Shown: positions 8,123-16,632 of the stretch, piece after piece
Position numbering within the stretch: the first letter of the stretch is position 1
How the letters are laid out: each line of letters starts with the position of its first letter
Assembly: GCF_002257645.1 (NCBI RefSeq)
Contig: NZ_NQMO01000002.1
Span: forward strand, 310,001-374,000
Source of the DNA: Paenibacillus sp. XY044
Lineage (GTDB): Bacteria; Bacillota; Bacilli; Paenibacillales; Paenibacillaceae
Length of the DNA stretch: 64,000 bases
Direction of reading: 5' to 3'
Translations under genes and position numbers: made by a program
Notes under the pieces: generated by a model
Databases searched by the model: none
Told to the model about the DNA's origin: nothing
Seen by the model: the letters and a program-made list of their open reading frames with translations, nothing else

Positions 8123-8680
8123 ATGCCGCAACTTATCGGCAACCGGATTGTTTTGCGAGAGTACAGAAAAGAAGATTTAGTTTTTATGAGAAAGTGGTGT
8201 AATGATCCAGAGATCGTAGATAACCTATCAGACATTTTCTTATTTCCACATACCTTAAATGGGACAGAGCAGTACTTAAATTCAATACTTGAGGGCAAAA
8301 CGGAACAAAAAGGATTTGTCATAGCAGACAAAGATACTGAAGAATACATTGGGCAAATTGATTTGTTTCGATTAGATTGGAAAAATAGATCGGCGGAGCT
8401 TGGCATTGTCATCGGAATAAAAGAGCATCTTGGCAAGGGATATGGAACGGAGGCCATAAAGGTACTACAGGAGTTTGTTTTTAACAGATTGAATTTGAAT
8501 CGATTGCAATTAGAAGTACATGATTTCAATGAACGGGCTTATCAATGTTATTTAAAATGTGGATTTAAGGAAGAAGGAAGGTTACGGGAAAAGGTTTTTA
8601 TCAACGGACGTTATTCGGATACGATTTATATGAGTATTTTGAAAAGTGAATACGAGGAGCTAAATAACCACTTGATATAA
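8123..8680 (+). CDS. GNAT family N-acetyltransferase (RimJ/SpeG-like)
   Basis: 185 aa. It opens with IGNRIVLREYRKEDLVFMRKWCNDPEI, the usual start of RimJ/RimL and spermidine acetyltransferase types. The acetyl-CoA loop is GIVIGIKEHLGKGYGTEAIKVL, and the LQLEVHDFNERAYQCYLKCGFKEEGRLREK block is strongly conserved in the family. The target could be a polyamine, a ribosomal protein N-terminus or a drug. It is closely followed by the TPR gene and could be co-transcribed with it. Confidence 0.88.
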   Translation: MPQLIGNRIVLREYRKEDLVFMRKWCNDPEIVDNLSDIFLFPHTLNGTEQYLNSILEGKTEQKGFVIADKDTEEYIGQIDLFRLDWKNRSAELGIVIGIKEHLGKGYGTEAIKVLQEFVFNRLNLNRLQLEVHDFNERAYQCYLKCGFKEEGRLREKVFINGRYSDTIYMSILKSEYEELNNHLI

Positions 8681-8703
8681 CAATTGGAGGGATCAATCCT
8701 TAG

Positions 8704-9396
8704 ATGTCCCTATACGATATTGGTGATCAATTATATTTTGAAGGTAGATATCAACAAGCAGCTGACGTTTTTAAAGAGTGCATCGATAAACAGCTTGAAT
8801 TGGACTCAAGTTTAAATTATCTGGGGTGCTGTGAGTTACAAATGGAAAACTTAGAGCAAGCATTGTATTGGTTTGATGAAGCTATAGGGAGAGCCCCACA
8901 TTGGGAAAGACCTTACATGAATAAGAGCAGGATTTATATAAAGCAGGGAAACTTAAGTGAAGCAAAAAGGTGTTTAGATGATGCCCTAAAATTAAACCCT
9001 GACAATGAAGATGCTTATTATTATCTTGGAATTTACTTTGAAAAGTGCGGAGACCTAATCAAAGCAGAAGAGGCATATAACAAATCCTTGGATATCGAAG
9101 CCAATCAACCGGAAACGTTACTAAATCAAGGAATTGTTGCATCCCGTTTAGATAAGTATGTAGAGGCGATCGGATGTTTTCAAAAGGTCATTGTGCTTGA
9201 TCCGAATGAAAGTAACGCGTATTGGAATTTGGCTCAGGTCTATGAAGCGATAAAAGACTATAACCAGGCATTATTGTATTTAGATAAATATATGATTTTA
9301 AATAAGGATGATGATGAAGCCAAGGAACTAAGAACAACATTGGAGATGGAAATATTGTTATCCAAGGACTCCAATAACAAAAGAAACGGGCTATAA
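8704..9396 (+). CDS. Tetratricopeptide-repeat protein
   Basis: 230 aa built of about six TPR units from the N-terminus to about residue 215, each with the typical alternation of small and aromatic residues, for example AYYYLGIYFEKCGDLIKAEEAYNKSL and NAYWNLAQVYEAIKDYNQALLYLDKYM. There is no signal peptide or extra enzymatic domain, so it is probably a cytosolic protein-protein interaction scaffold. It ends 13 bp before the kinase gene at 9410. Its partner is not known. Confidence 0.85.
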   Translation: MSLYDIGDQLYFEGRYQQAADVFKECIDKQLELDSSLNYLGCCELQMENLEQALYWFDEAIGRAPHWERPYMNKSRIYIKQGNLSEAKRCLDDALKLNPDNEDAYYYLGIYFEKCGDLIKAEEAYNKSLDIEANQPETLLNQGIVASRLDKYVEAIGCFQKVIVLDPNESNAYWNLAQVYEAIKDYNQALLYLDKYMILNKDDDEAKELRTTLEMEILLSKDSNNKRNGL

Positions 9397-9409
9397 AGGA
9401 GATAACATC

Positions 9410-10252
9410 TTGAGCCAAACAAAATTAATACTTGTGGAAGGTATACCCGGATCAGGTAAGACCTCTACTGCTCGATATATTAAGGGGCTGCTGGATGCTC
9501 ACGGTAAAGACAATCAATTGTATCTGGAAGGGGATTTAAATCATCCGGCTGATTATGAATCCGTGGCTTGTTTGGATGGCAGCGAATATGAATTGCTGTT
9601 AAATAAGTACCCTGAATTAATCGACACCATAGCTTTGTTTACTCAAAACGTCAGAAAATATCAACTAATTTACTACGGTAAATTACAACAACATATATCG
9701 ATGGAAAAAAATAAGAGTCTCATAGACGAGCTGGCTGGATTTGATGTATACAATGGATCGTTGGATCGATATCAAGAGCTCATCATTGAGAGATGGACGG
9801 AATTCGTTACATACGCTCAACAAACGGAAAGAATAGTTATTTTAGAGTGCTGCTTTTTGCAGAATCCGCTGACCATGATGCTTGGGCGGTTCAATCAGTC
9901 ACAACAAATGATTACTGAATTTATGAAGAGGTTAGAAACGATTATTCAGCCTTTAAATCCTAAAATCATTTACTTTTACCAAGATGATATCAGATCGACC
10001 ATCAACAGAGTCATTCAGGAACGCTCGGATGATTGGCTGTGCCATATTACCTGGTACTTCACAGAGCAGGGATACGGCAAAGCAAATGGATATCACGGCG
10101 TGGATGGTCTTTGTGAGGTGCTGAAAGAACGAAAGAAATATGAATTAGCCATCATGGATCAATTGAAAATCGCTAAATTGACGATGAATAATACGGAATT
10201 TGATGGGGAATCCCTTTTACAGGAGGTAAGGGGTTTCTTGGATGTAGGCTAA
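9410..10252 (+). CDS. P-loop NTPase, small-molecule kinase-like (paralogue of the gene at 1708)
   Basis: 280 aa from a TTG start 8 nt after an AAAGGAG site. Walker A is GIPGSGKT (11-18). The blocks VILECCFLQNPLTMMLGR and PKIIYFYQDDIRSTINRVIQERS match equivalent segments of the protein encoded at 1708-2646, showing common ancestry. It lacks the C-terminal beta extension of that paralogue. It probably phosphorylates a small molecule; substrate unknown. It follows the TPR gene by 13 bp and may share its transcript. Confidence 0.74.
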   Translation: MSQTKLILVEGIPGSGKTSTARYIKGLLDAHGKDNQLYLEGDLNHPADYESVACLDGSEYELLLNKYPELIDTIALFTQNVRKYQLIYYGKLQQHISMEKNKSLIDELAGFDVYNGSLDRYQELIIERWTEFVTYAQQTERIVILECCFLQNPLTMMLGRFNQSQQMITEFMKRLETIIQPLNPKIIYFYQDDIRSTINRVIQERSDDWLCHITWYFTEQGYGKANGYHGVDGLCEVLKERKKYELAIMDQLKIAKLTMNNTEFDGESLLQEVRGFLDVG

Positions 10253-10268
10253 TGAAGGAGTGAATATT

Positions 10269-10775
10269 ATGAAGCTGTTTCATTTTAGCGAAGAGCCCGA
10301 TATCCAAATCTTCGAACCGCGGACCATATACGATCAAACCGATGCGAAAGTCTGGACGATCGATGAGTATCATGCGCCGCATTATTATTTTCCACGAGAA
10401 TGTCCGAGAGTCTGCCTCTGGCCCAAGGATGACACCCGTGATATGGATGTTGAACGTTTTTTTGGAATGTCGAAAGCAAATCGGATCATAGCTATTGAAA
10501 CAGGGTGGTATGAACGGGTAAAACAGGGGACTATTTATCGTTACGCTTTTGATTCGGCCGATTTCGAATTGGAAGAAGAGAATGCGGGATACTACGTATC
10601 AAGACATCCGGTTATCCCAATGGAAGTAGAAAGAATTGACGATTTGATAGCAGCTATATTAAATGAGGGAATAGAGCTAAGGATCACTCCATCGTTACAG
10701 CCCCTGAGAGAACAAATATTGAAGTCCACCGTCAACTTTTCCATGATCCGTATGAAGAATGCAAAGCTGGAATAA
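10269..10775 (+). CDS. DUF6886-like protein
   Basis: 168 aa from the ATG at 10269; a GAAGGAG site 8 nt upstream favours it over the in-frame GTG at 10260. The start MKLFHFSEEPDIQIFEPR and the blocks VWTIDEYHAPHYYFPRECPRVCLW and YRYAFDSADFELEEENAGYYVSRHPVIP are characteristic of a conserved Bacillota family that I recall as DUF6886; the number is from memory. No catalytic motif or membrane segment is evident. Function unknown. Confidence 0.75.
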   Translation: MKLFHFSEEPDIQIFEPRTIYDQTDAKVWTIDEYHAPHYYFPRECPRVCLWPKDDTRDMDVERFFGMSKANRIIAIETGWYERVKQGTIYRYAFDSADFELEEENAGYYVSRHPVIPMEVERIDDLIAAILNEGIELRITPSLQPLREQILKSTVNFSMIRMKNAKLE

Positions 10776-10794
10776 CTACGAGGAGAGGCAGACC

Positions 10795-11283
10795 ATGAAG
10801 ATTACAAGAGTTGAAAAGAGCGACAAAGATATTCTCAAACAATTAATAGCTCTATTCCTGCATGATTTATCAGAGTTTAATCGTGATTTAGAAATGAACT
10901 CAAGTAATGGTTTATTTGAATTTGACGTTTTAGACTGGTTTTTTGAAAAGGATGGATTGACCCCTTATTTCATTTATAAAAAGGATAAAATTATTGGGTT
11001 TATTTTACTTCAAAGTGGTCCATTCTCGAATCAAAAATTTGCTGATTATGTATTAAATTCATTTTTCATTCTGAAGAAGTATCGTAGACAGGGCTTGGGG
11101 AAAGAAGCGTGCAAGGCGTTCTTTACACAACTCCCTGGAAGGTATGCTGTAAGCCAAATTAAAACGAATACGCCGGCCATTCAGTTTTGGAGGAACATTT
11201 ACGAATCTTTTTATATAGAATTCTATGAGAAGGAAGAACTGGAGGAAGGACATGAAGTTATATATCAATATTTTAAAGTCTAG
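10795..11283 (+). CDS. GNAT family N-acetyltransferase
   Basis: 162 aa from the ATG at 10795, preceded by a GAGGAGAGG site. The earlier in-frame ATG (10759) lies inside the upstream gene and has no RBS. LNSFFILKKYRRQGLGKEACKAFF is motif A (RRQGLGK), and PAIQFWRNIYESFYIEFYE is the terminal strand-helix. The substrate is unknown. The gene is AT-rich like its neighbours. Confidence 0.85.
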   Translation: MKITRVEKSDKDILKQLIALFLHDLSEFNRDLEMNSSNGLFEFDVLDWFFEKDGLTPYFIYKKDKIIGFILLQSGPFSNQKFADYVLNSFFILKKYRRQGLGKEACKAFFTQLPGRYAVSQIKTNTPAIQFWRNIYESFYIEFYEKEELEEGHEVIYQYFKV

Positions 11284-11377
11284 ATAAGGACATTTGATTA
11301 CGACACATTAATCACTGGTAGGCACCTCAGGTTCCTCAGGTTTCGTGAATACAAAACGTTATATGAAATGGGGAAAA

Positions 11378-11851
11378 ATGAATAAAAAAACTCCAATCTT
11401 AATCATAGTTTTATTTCTTATCGGTGCCGGCTACCTTTACCAAAGCTTTTTGAAAGATGAATTAAAGCCAAATAGAAGCATCTCAGTAAATGAAATTGTA
11501 AGTACGGAAATGTCGAAGGTAGTTTATTCAAGAGATACAACTCCAAATATCAACTTTGTTGATATTAAATTAACAAATGCCCAAATTCGATCTATTGCTG
11601 AATGGATAAATTCTGTACCAGATTCCTCAGTAATTAAAATGAATCAAATCCCTCCGAATATAAGCGCGGGTATCGTTTTTCGACTTAAAGCCAATAAAGA
11701 AGTCCGCATCCAATACGATCTTGAAAAAATCTTTATTACGAGAACTGACGTGAAAAATGCGCAAATGTATTCAATCGAGCAGGAAGAACTAAAGAACTTT
11801 TTTGACCAGCAGCTTAAAGGTTTTTATTTTGGTAATGATTCAGTAAATTAA
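11378..11851 (+). CDS. Membrane-anchored protein of unknown function
   Basis: About 157 aa from the ATG at 11378; upstream in-frame starts at 11345 (GTG) and 11363 are possible and no RBS is decisive. One hydrophobic segment (PILIIVLFLIGAGYLYQSFL) sits at the N-terminus with a Lys-rich leader, so the remaining 130 residues are probably outside the membrane. The soluble part has no motif I recognise. Confidence 0.65.
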   Translation: MNKKTPILIIVLFLIGAGYLYQSFLKDELKPNRSISVNEIVSTEMSKVVYSRDTTPNINFVDIKLTNAQIRSIAEWINSVPDSSVIKMNQIPPNISAGIVFRLKANKEVRIQYDLEKIFITRTDVKNAQMYSIEQEELKNFFDQQLKGFYFGNDSVN

Positions 11852-11928
11852 TATGTACGTTTTTGGGGCTTTCTCCTATTGGTCATCTACATGTATAATC
11901 ATGGAAAAAGCTCCAGACAACAAACGAC

Positions 11929-11967
11929 CCAGCCTAAGATAAGAGTGATCTATGGCTGGTTTTTTTT
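11929..11967 (+). terminator. Rho-independent terminator
   Basis: CCAGCCTAAGAT pairs with ATCTATGGCTGG and is followed by eight T. It separates the membrane-anchored protein gene from the lipoprotein gene. Confidence 0.85.
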
Positions 11968-12043
11968 CATGATTGAATCCCTACAGCATGAACTCCATTT
12001 TTCCAAAGCGGAATCTATGATTTAGGGAGAAAGGAACTTCAGA

Positions 12044-12427
12044 ATGAAATTCATAAACCTATTGCTAACTTTAGTTGTGGTTTCCGTTTTAACATCAAGC
12101 TGCACACAACATCATAAATCCTCAATTCTTGGTGTTTGGGAGGCGGATCAAGCAACTCAGCAAGTTGGAAGTGATGAGGAGTTAGGGTATTATAACCATT
12201 TGGAAATAACAGAAACCCATATTCGTGCCACATCGTTTAATATGGTGGCCATAGAAGGTGGGGATACTCAGAAGAAATTCAATGAGAGAGAAAGAAATAT
12301 GAACTATGCATGGAAAGCGGAGAACAAAATCTTAGTGGAGGACGCCTTATTTGACATTGAATTTATGAAAAAAGAAATGATTTTAAAGAACGACCATATT
12401 GAAATTCACTTCAATAAGCAGAAATAA
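12044..12427 (+). CDS. Small lipoprotein of unknown function
   Basis: 127 aa. The signal peptide MKFINLLLTLVVVSVLTSSC ends in a lipobox (LTSSC, Cys at about 20), so it should be a membrane-anchored lipoprotein. The mature part has ILGVWEADQ near the start and LEITETHIRATSFN, a pattern seen in small beta-barrel (lipocalin-like) stress lipoproteins, but I cannot assign a family. It follows a terminator, so it has its own promoter. The RBS is GGGAGAAAGGA. Confidence 0.75.
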   Translation: MKFINLLLTLVVVSVLTSSCTQHHKSSILGVWEADQATQQVGSDEELGYYNHLEITETHIRATSFNMVAIEGGDTQKKFNERERNMNYAWKAENKILVEDALFDIEFMKKEMILKNDHIEIHFNKQK

Positions 12428-12488
12428 GGAAATCTTTATACAGGACAAGAACGAGCGATTTTTCTAATAAATGAGAGGAGAAGCTAGG

Positions 12489-13007
12489 ATGCTCTACGAC
12501 CTAAAAGGTGAAGCCAATATGGCGCCAATGGTAGGAATCTTATATTCCGCTGTAAAAGAGAACAGCCAACGACTACAGTCCATCACCGCCGGCATGTCGC
12601 AAGAAGAGGTGGATTACAAGGGACCCGATAGCATTTTTAATAACACAGCTCAGTTAATCAGGCATATCCTGTACGTTGATCTAAATTGGGTTTACAGAAT
12701 AAAGGGACTCCCGCTTCCACAGTCACTTCAAGAGCAGTATGGCCCTATGATCGATGAACATGGCGGGCTTCCGATGTTCCAAGGAGTGTCTTTGAGTACA
12801 CTTATGTCTCAATATGATAGTGTGTTAGACATGCTGAAAGAGGCATGTACGCAGCTAACAGATGCTGATTTAGAAAAAATAGTCACCTTTGGACATGAAA
12901 ATGAGAAGCAGGCAACGATACGCTGGGGTTTGTGGCATATGGCTGACCATAACCGCTATCATCAAGCGCATATCAATCAGCTTAGAAAATGGCATAAAGA
13001 AAAGTGA
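12489..13007 (+). CDS. DinB-fold protein
   Basis: 172 aa from the ATG at 12489 with GAGGAGA upstream; the ATG at 12471 would put the RBS inside the gene. A four-helix DinB/YfiT-type bundle is suggested by QLIRHILYVDLNWVYRIKGL and, near the C-terminus, GLWHMADHNRYHQAHINQLRKW, which carry the histidines that bind a divalent metal. Family members include thiol S-transferases (for example bacillithiol-dependent enzymes), but the reaction of this one is not known. Confidence 0.82.
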   Translation: MLYDLKGEANMAPMVGILYSAVKENSQRLQSITAGMSQEEVDYKGPDSIFNNTAQLIRHILYVDLNWVYRIKGLPLPQSLQEQYGPMIDEHGGLPMFQGVSLSTLMSQYDSVLDMLKEACTQLTDADLEKIVTFGHENEKQATIRWGLWHMADHNRYHQAHINQLRKWHKEK

Positions 13008-13150
13008 ATTCAAGACAAAGTAACTAGTGAATAGACATGGCCGGGATTTATATGCAGGTGAAGGATAAGTACACTAAGGGAAGTACAGTTTATGAAATAA
13101 AGGCGTTCGGGATATTCAGCCACTTTTTTGATTACTAAGGAGTGTGTCCA

Positions 13151-13588
13151 ATGAGTCAAACATTTGCGTTCTCCCGTATTGGCTACGTATATGTTCCGAC
13201 AACCCGTATTGATGAATCTATTGCGTGGTACACGGAAAACTTGGATTTTAAGTTAATGAATAAGTTCCAGTACCGGGGGTCCTTTATTGCCGTGCTGCAT
13301 CATCCCCATCAACACTCGATTGCTATGCTGCTCATTGAAACAGGGGACAAGCAGCCGCTTGAAATCATGAGGAACGGCAAACCTTTTCCAATCATGGCGA
13401 TGAACTGCCCCGACATTGAGTACACCCATCAACTCCTCACAGACAAAGGGCTGGTGGTCGAAGATTTACAGACTCTCGGAGCTGGGGGAGCTAAATATTT
13501 TTACTTTAGAGATAACCAGGGGAATTTACTGGAGGCCGCTTGGTCCAAGTGGGATCCGCAGGACGAAATGAAAGAGGATTTTGTATGA
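13151..13588 (+). CDS. VOC/glyoxalase-fold protein
   Basis: 145 aa from the ATG at 13151; an AAGGAG site 8 nt upstream favours it over the GTG at 13142. Paired beta-alpha-beta-beta-beta units are evident: RIGYVYVPTTRIDESIAWYTENLDFKL at the start and FYFRDNQGNLLEAAWSKWD at the end, the latter with the metal-binding Glu position. VOC proteins include glyoxalase I, dioxygenases and fosfomycin or bleomycin resistance proteins; no specific substrate can be assigned. Confidence 0.85.
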   Translation: MSQTFAFSRIGYVYVPTTRIDESIAWYTENLDFKLMNKFQYRGSFIAVLHHPHQHSIAMLLIETGDKQPLEIMRNGKPFPIMAMNCPDIEYTHQLLTDKGLVVEDLQTLGAGGAKYFYFRDNQGNLLEAAWSKWDPQDEMKEDFV

Positions 13589-13624
13589 AGGTAATCATAG
13601 ATTGAGAGGGGAGGTCTTAGTTTT

Positions 13625-13993
13625 ATGGAACTGTTGAACGGTTACTTTTATATTCCTGTGACGAACCTGGCACGCTCCGTAGAATGGTATGCCAAATATC
13701 TGCATTTTGAAACTGCGTTTGAAGATCCTTTGTACGTGGAAATGAGGTCAACAACGGGAATTCGGATCCTGCTGATCGTAAGTGAAGAAGCGGTAAACTC
13801 ACAGATGACGTATTCAAGCGGTCCTCAAGCTGCGTATGGTTTCGTCGTTTCTGATATCGATGAAGCCAGGCAGTGGCTGATGGATCATGGGGTTGAAGTC
13901 AGACGGATTTCGAATTACCAGGGGAAGTCTTTTGGGTTCTATGATCCGGATGGGAACATCATTGAATTGTGGAGCGACTATCCGAAAGCATAA
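13625..13993 (+). CDS. VOC/glyoxalase-fold protein
   Basis: 122 aa, the size of a single VOC domain. NGYFYIPVTNLARSVEWYAKYLHFE opens the fold and GKSFGFYDPDGNIIELWSDYPKA closes it with the conserved Glu. An RBS (GGGGAGG) lies about 12 nt upstream. It directly follows another VOC gene (36 bp apart) but the two share little sequence beyond the fold, so recent duplication is unlikely. Confidence 0.86.
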   Translation: MELLNGYFYIPVTNLARSVEWYAKYLHFETAFEDPLYVEMRSTTGIRILLIVSEEAVNSQMTYSSGPQAAYGFVVSDIDEARQWLMDHGVEVRRISNYQGKSFGFYDPDGNIIELWSDYPKA

Positions 13994-14031
13994 CCCAGGT
14001 CTGAAATGATTGCAAAAGGGTGATTGCAAAA

Positions 14032-14364
14032 ATGATGAAGAGGTTAGCGCTAATTCCATATAACATGCTAATGCTGCTCATTTGGATGTATGGGTACAGA
14101 CTTCTTTATTGGTGTATGGAAGGGTACGTGCCTGCCTATCTAGTCATCGGAAGCTGCTTGTTCCTTGCGCTTGTGTGGATTTGCGGGAATGTTTTTTGGA
14201 TAAGAAGGGCTCACATTTCTTGGGGAAGTTCTGTCTTGATCATTGGATTGACCCTGCTTTTGATGTGCGTCGACCCTTTATTAAAGCCCATCTATTTTGA
14301 GATCAATTCGAAAGCGATGCATCATTCTTTTCAAATACTAGATTACTTTAAGGATTGGAAATAA
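14032..14364 (+). CDS. Small polytopic membrane protein, unknown
   Basis: About 110 aa. Three hydrophobic segments are visible: about 5-25 (LALIPYNMLMLLIWMYGY), about 36-55 (PAYLVIGSCLFLALVWICGNVF) and about 64-84 (SSVLIIGLTLLLMCVDPLL). The start is chosen at 14032 after AAAGGG; the GTG at 14020 is also possible. No family recognised. Confidence 0.6.
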   Translation: MMKRLALIPYNMLMLLIWMYGYRLLYWCMEGYVPAYLVIGSCLFLALVWICGNVFWIRRAHISWGSSVLIIGLTLLLMCVDPLLKPIYFEINSKAMHHSFQILDYFKDWK

Positions 14365-14380
14365 CAGCGGATGGCGGTAC

Positions 14381-14569
14381 ATGGCCGGTGACGAAGACGA
14401 AGATTACATGGACAATGACGATAACCATACCATCTATCTGGTGACACGATTTGCAATTACGATCCTGACATTATCCCTTTTCTTAATTCGCCGCCTGGGA
14501 CGGCATTCATACGGAATGAACATGGTGTATTGGTACTGGGATGTAGAGTGGGAGGAACCTAATGAGTAA
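14381..14569 (+). CDS. Possible small membrane protein
   Basis: 62 aa. A strongly acidic N-terminus (GDEDEDYMDNDDN) precedes one hydrophobic segment (FAITILTLSLFLI) and an aromatic, acidic tail. It starts 17 bp after the previous membrane-protein stop but has no good RBS, so it may be a coupled gene or a chance frame. Confidence 0.35.
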   Translation: MAGDEDEDYMDNDDNHTIYLVTRFAITILTLSLFLIRRLGRHSYGMNMVYWYWDVEWEEPNE

Positions 14570-14645
14570 GGGACGCAGCGAAACACTTCAAGTTCCTGAT
14601 CGAGATTTTATGTTGAAATAATTCACCGGTCACAAAAATATAAAA

Positions 14646-14800
14646 ATTGAACTAAAGAATAGGATGCAGGCAAGGGAGTAAAAGGATTCCGAAGAAGCGA
14701 AGCGGTCGTATTTGGCTTTCGGATTTCTACCTTAAGTAGGCTCTATACCATCAAGAAATCTGAAAACAAGAGCGATCGTAGGAACATTTTACGTACTTGC
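14646..14800. repeat. Long imperfect hairpin element, probable dispersed Paenibacillus-type repeat
   Basis: In the 318-bp gap before the methyltransferase, two nested arm pairs form one long hairpin. The outer arms are GCAAGGGAGTAAAAGGATTCC (from 14670) against GGAACATTTTACGTACTTGC (to 14800). The inner arms are GGTCGTATTTGGCTTTCGGA with TTTCT against AGAAATCTGAAAACAAG and CGATCG. The loop is near 14732-14752. The flank ATTGAACTAAAG (14646-14657) is the reverse complement of the CTTTAGTTCAAT core found at 4181, 50011 (one mismatch) and 52258. I recall similar hairpins in other Paenibacillus intergenic regions, which I could not verify. Confidence 0.62.
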
Positions 14801-14887
14801 CCCATCATCCATTCATGGATCAACTTATATAGCGGGTATATCTATATCTATCCTGCACAAAAATACTACTTTTGAGGAGCTTTTTCT

Positions 14888-15577
14888 ATGACAACCCAAG
14901 ATCCTATTTATACGAATCACTCCAACAGGTATGACGCCATGGTCAGCCGCCAGCCTGATTTATATGACATCATCAATAAAATCAGGGTGTTTAAAAACTT
15001 GGATGTGCTGGATTTAGGAGCAGGGGCGGGAAGGTTATCGACGGTGATTGCTCCCGAGGTTAAATCTCTGATCTGTACGGATATCTCTCGTCCGATGCTG
15101 GACATCTTGGAGAACAAGCTGCAGAAGATGAGCATTCCGTTGAATTGGAAAACCGTGGTGTCGGACCATCGGCAGCTGCCCATACCAGATCAGACCGTTG
15201 ACCTGGTTGTTTCGGGGTGGAGTATTTGTTACCTGGCCGATGCGTCAGAAAATAACTGGGAACAGAATCTGGAACGGATGATGAGCGAGATGCAGCGCGT
15301 ATTAAAGCCAAATGGAACGATCATCATTTTTGAAACGATGGGTACAGGATATGAGACGCCGCATCCCCCTGAGTTTTTGCAGCCGTACTACGCATGGCTT
15401 CAAGATCAATACGGATTTGATCATCAATGGATTAGAACCGATTATGACTTTGGGAGTGTCGATGAATCCATTCACCATACGGAGTTTTTCTTCGGACAAG
15501 AACTCGTTGATCGGATCATTCAGAATCAGTGGTCTACGGTTCCGGAGTGTGCCGGGATTTGGTGGAAGCATTTGTAA
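14888..15577 (+). CDS. Class I SAM-dependent methyltransferase
   Basis: 229 aa. VLDLGAGAGRLSTVIA (about 38-53) is motif I of Rossmann-fold methyltransferases, LICTDISRPMLDILE gives the acidic residue that binds the SAM ribose, and QTVDLVVSGWSICYL with LKPNGTIIIFETMG are the later conserved blocks. It resembles UbiE/Methyltransf_11 enzymes acting on small molecules; substrate unknown. The RBS GAGGAG is 9 nt upstream. The long hairpin element lies in its leader region. Confidence 0.87.
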   Translation: MTTQDPIYTNHSNRYDAMVSRQPDLYDIINKIRVFKNLDVLDLGAGAGRLSTVIAPEVKSLICTDISRPMLDILENKLQKMSIPLNWKTVVSDHRQLPIPDQTVDLVVSGWSICYLADASENNWEQNLERMMSEMQRVLKPNGTIIIFETMGTGYETPHPPEFLQPYYAWLQDQYGFDHQWIRTDYDFGSVDESIHHTEFFFGQELVDRIIQNQWSTVPECAGIWWKHL

Positions 15578-15665
15578 CTCAGCAGAGAGCTATGGGATTT
15601 GAGATTTATAGGATCTTTATCAATAAGGTATAATCATGAGATACGTGACAGCTGGAGGGAAATTT

Positions 15666-15995
15666 ATGGATGATTTTACGAAAAAGCGCATTATCAAAAT
15701 AATGGATCAATATATAAAAGGGGCAGTACCCGAACATGTGCAAAGTGAACTGAAGGTCAGCTATAAAATCAGGGGAAACCATGTGACCTTATTTGAGGAA
15801 AGAAAAGCATTTCAAAGTGACCGCTGGGTGCTACTGCCCGTGGCCCAGTTCAGGCTGCTTGAGAAGGTATGGAGGGTCTACTGGCAAGACAGTAAAGAAA
15901 AGTGGCATTTCATAGATGACATTGAACCCAATGAAGATTTTGAAGCACAATTAAAGATCGTAGATGAAGGACATAACGGACTGTTTTGGACTTAA
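15666..15995 (+). CDS. DUF3024-like protein
   Basis: 109 aa from the ATG at 15666, 6 nt after GGAGGG; the ATG at 15636 has no RBS. MDDFTKKRIIKIMDQYI, VSYKIRGNHVTLFEERKAF and VYWQDSKEKWHFIDDIEP are the conserved blocks of a small Bacillota family that I recall as DUF3024. No enzymatic motif is known; probably cytosolic. Function unknown. Confidence 0.78.
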   Translation: MDDFTKKRIIKIMDQYIKGAVPEHVQSELKVSYKIRGNHVTLFEERKAFQSDRWVLLPVAQFRLLEKVWRVYWQDSKEKWHFIDDIEPNEDFEAQLKIVDEGHNGLFWT

Positions 15996-16046
15996 ATCGA
16001 GTTGAATCCATAATGTCAAAGATGGATAGCCGAGAGGAGTGCTGGT

Positions 16047-16571
16047 ATGAACTTTCATATGAATGAAGCCCTCGAGATTTTGGAGCGCACGCCGAAAACC
16101 TTGGAGCAATTCTTGTCCGGTATATCCGAGGGATGGCTGCATAGCAATGAAGGGGAAGGAACCTGGAACCCGCTTGAAGTCGTTGAGCACCTCATTGAAG
16201 CGGAGAAGCATAACTGGATCCCACGGATGGAATCCATTCTTGCGGAAGGGGAAAACAATCCGTTTCCCGCATTTGACCGGTTTTTCCACTTGAAAGAAGC
16301 GTCCGAAAGAACCGTTGAAGAAGCGTTACTAGAGTTCCACAGCATTAGAATGGAGAACCTTTCCAAAGTCAGAGAGTTCGTTGATCCAGCCCTTATTGAA
16401 AAGACCGGCCTGCATCCGGAATTCGGCGTCGTCAAGTTGAGGGAGCTGCTCTCTACGTGGGTTGTTCATGATTTTACGCATATGGCGCAAATTGTGCGGG
16501 TGATGGCGGAGAGATACCGGGCAGACGTTGGGCCATGGAGTGCATATTTAGGCATTTTAAAAAGGAGCTGA
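16047..16571 (+). CDS. DinB-fold protein
   Basis: 174 aa. [17 protein letters not shown] (first histidine helix) and [21 protein letters not shown] (second and third histidines) match the metal site of DinB-like four-helix bundles; the second block is close to the DinB_2 family. RBS GAGAGGAG upstream. It is the second of three DinB-fold genes in the window; the three are diverged and do not look like recent copies. Reaction unknown, possibly thiol transfer. Confidence 0.83.
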   Translation: MNFHMNEALEILERTPKTLEQFLSGISEGWLHSNEGEGTWNPLEVVEHLIEAEKHNWIPRMESILAEGENNPFPAFDRFFHLKEASERTVEEALLEFHSIRMENLSKVREFVDPALIEKTGLHPEFGVVKLRELLSTWVVHDFTHMAQIVRVMAERYRADVGPWSAYLGILKRS

Positions 16572-16632
16572 TCCTTCTGCTTTAGAAGAGCTGCCTAGCT
16601 CGCCTCAGCCTTTACCCTAATTTGAAGGTAGG

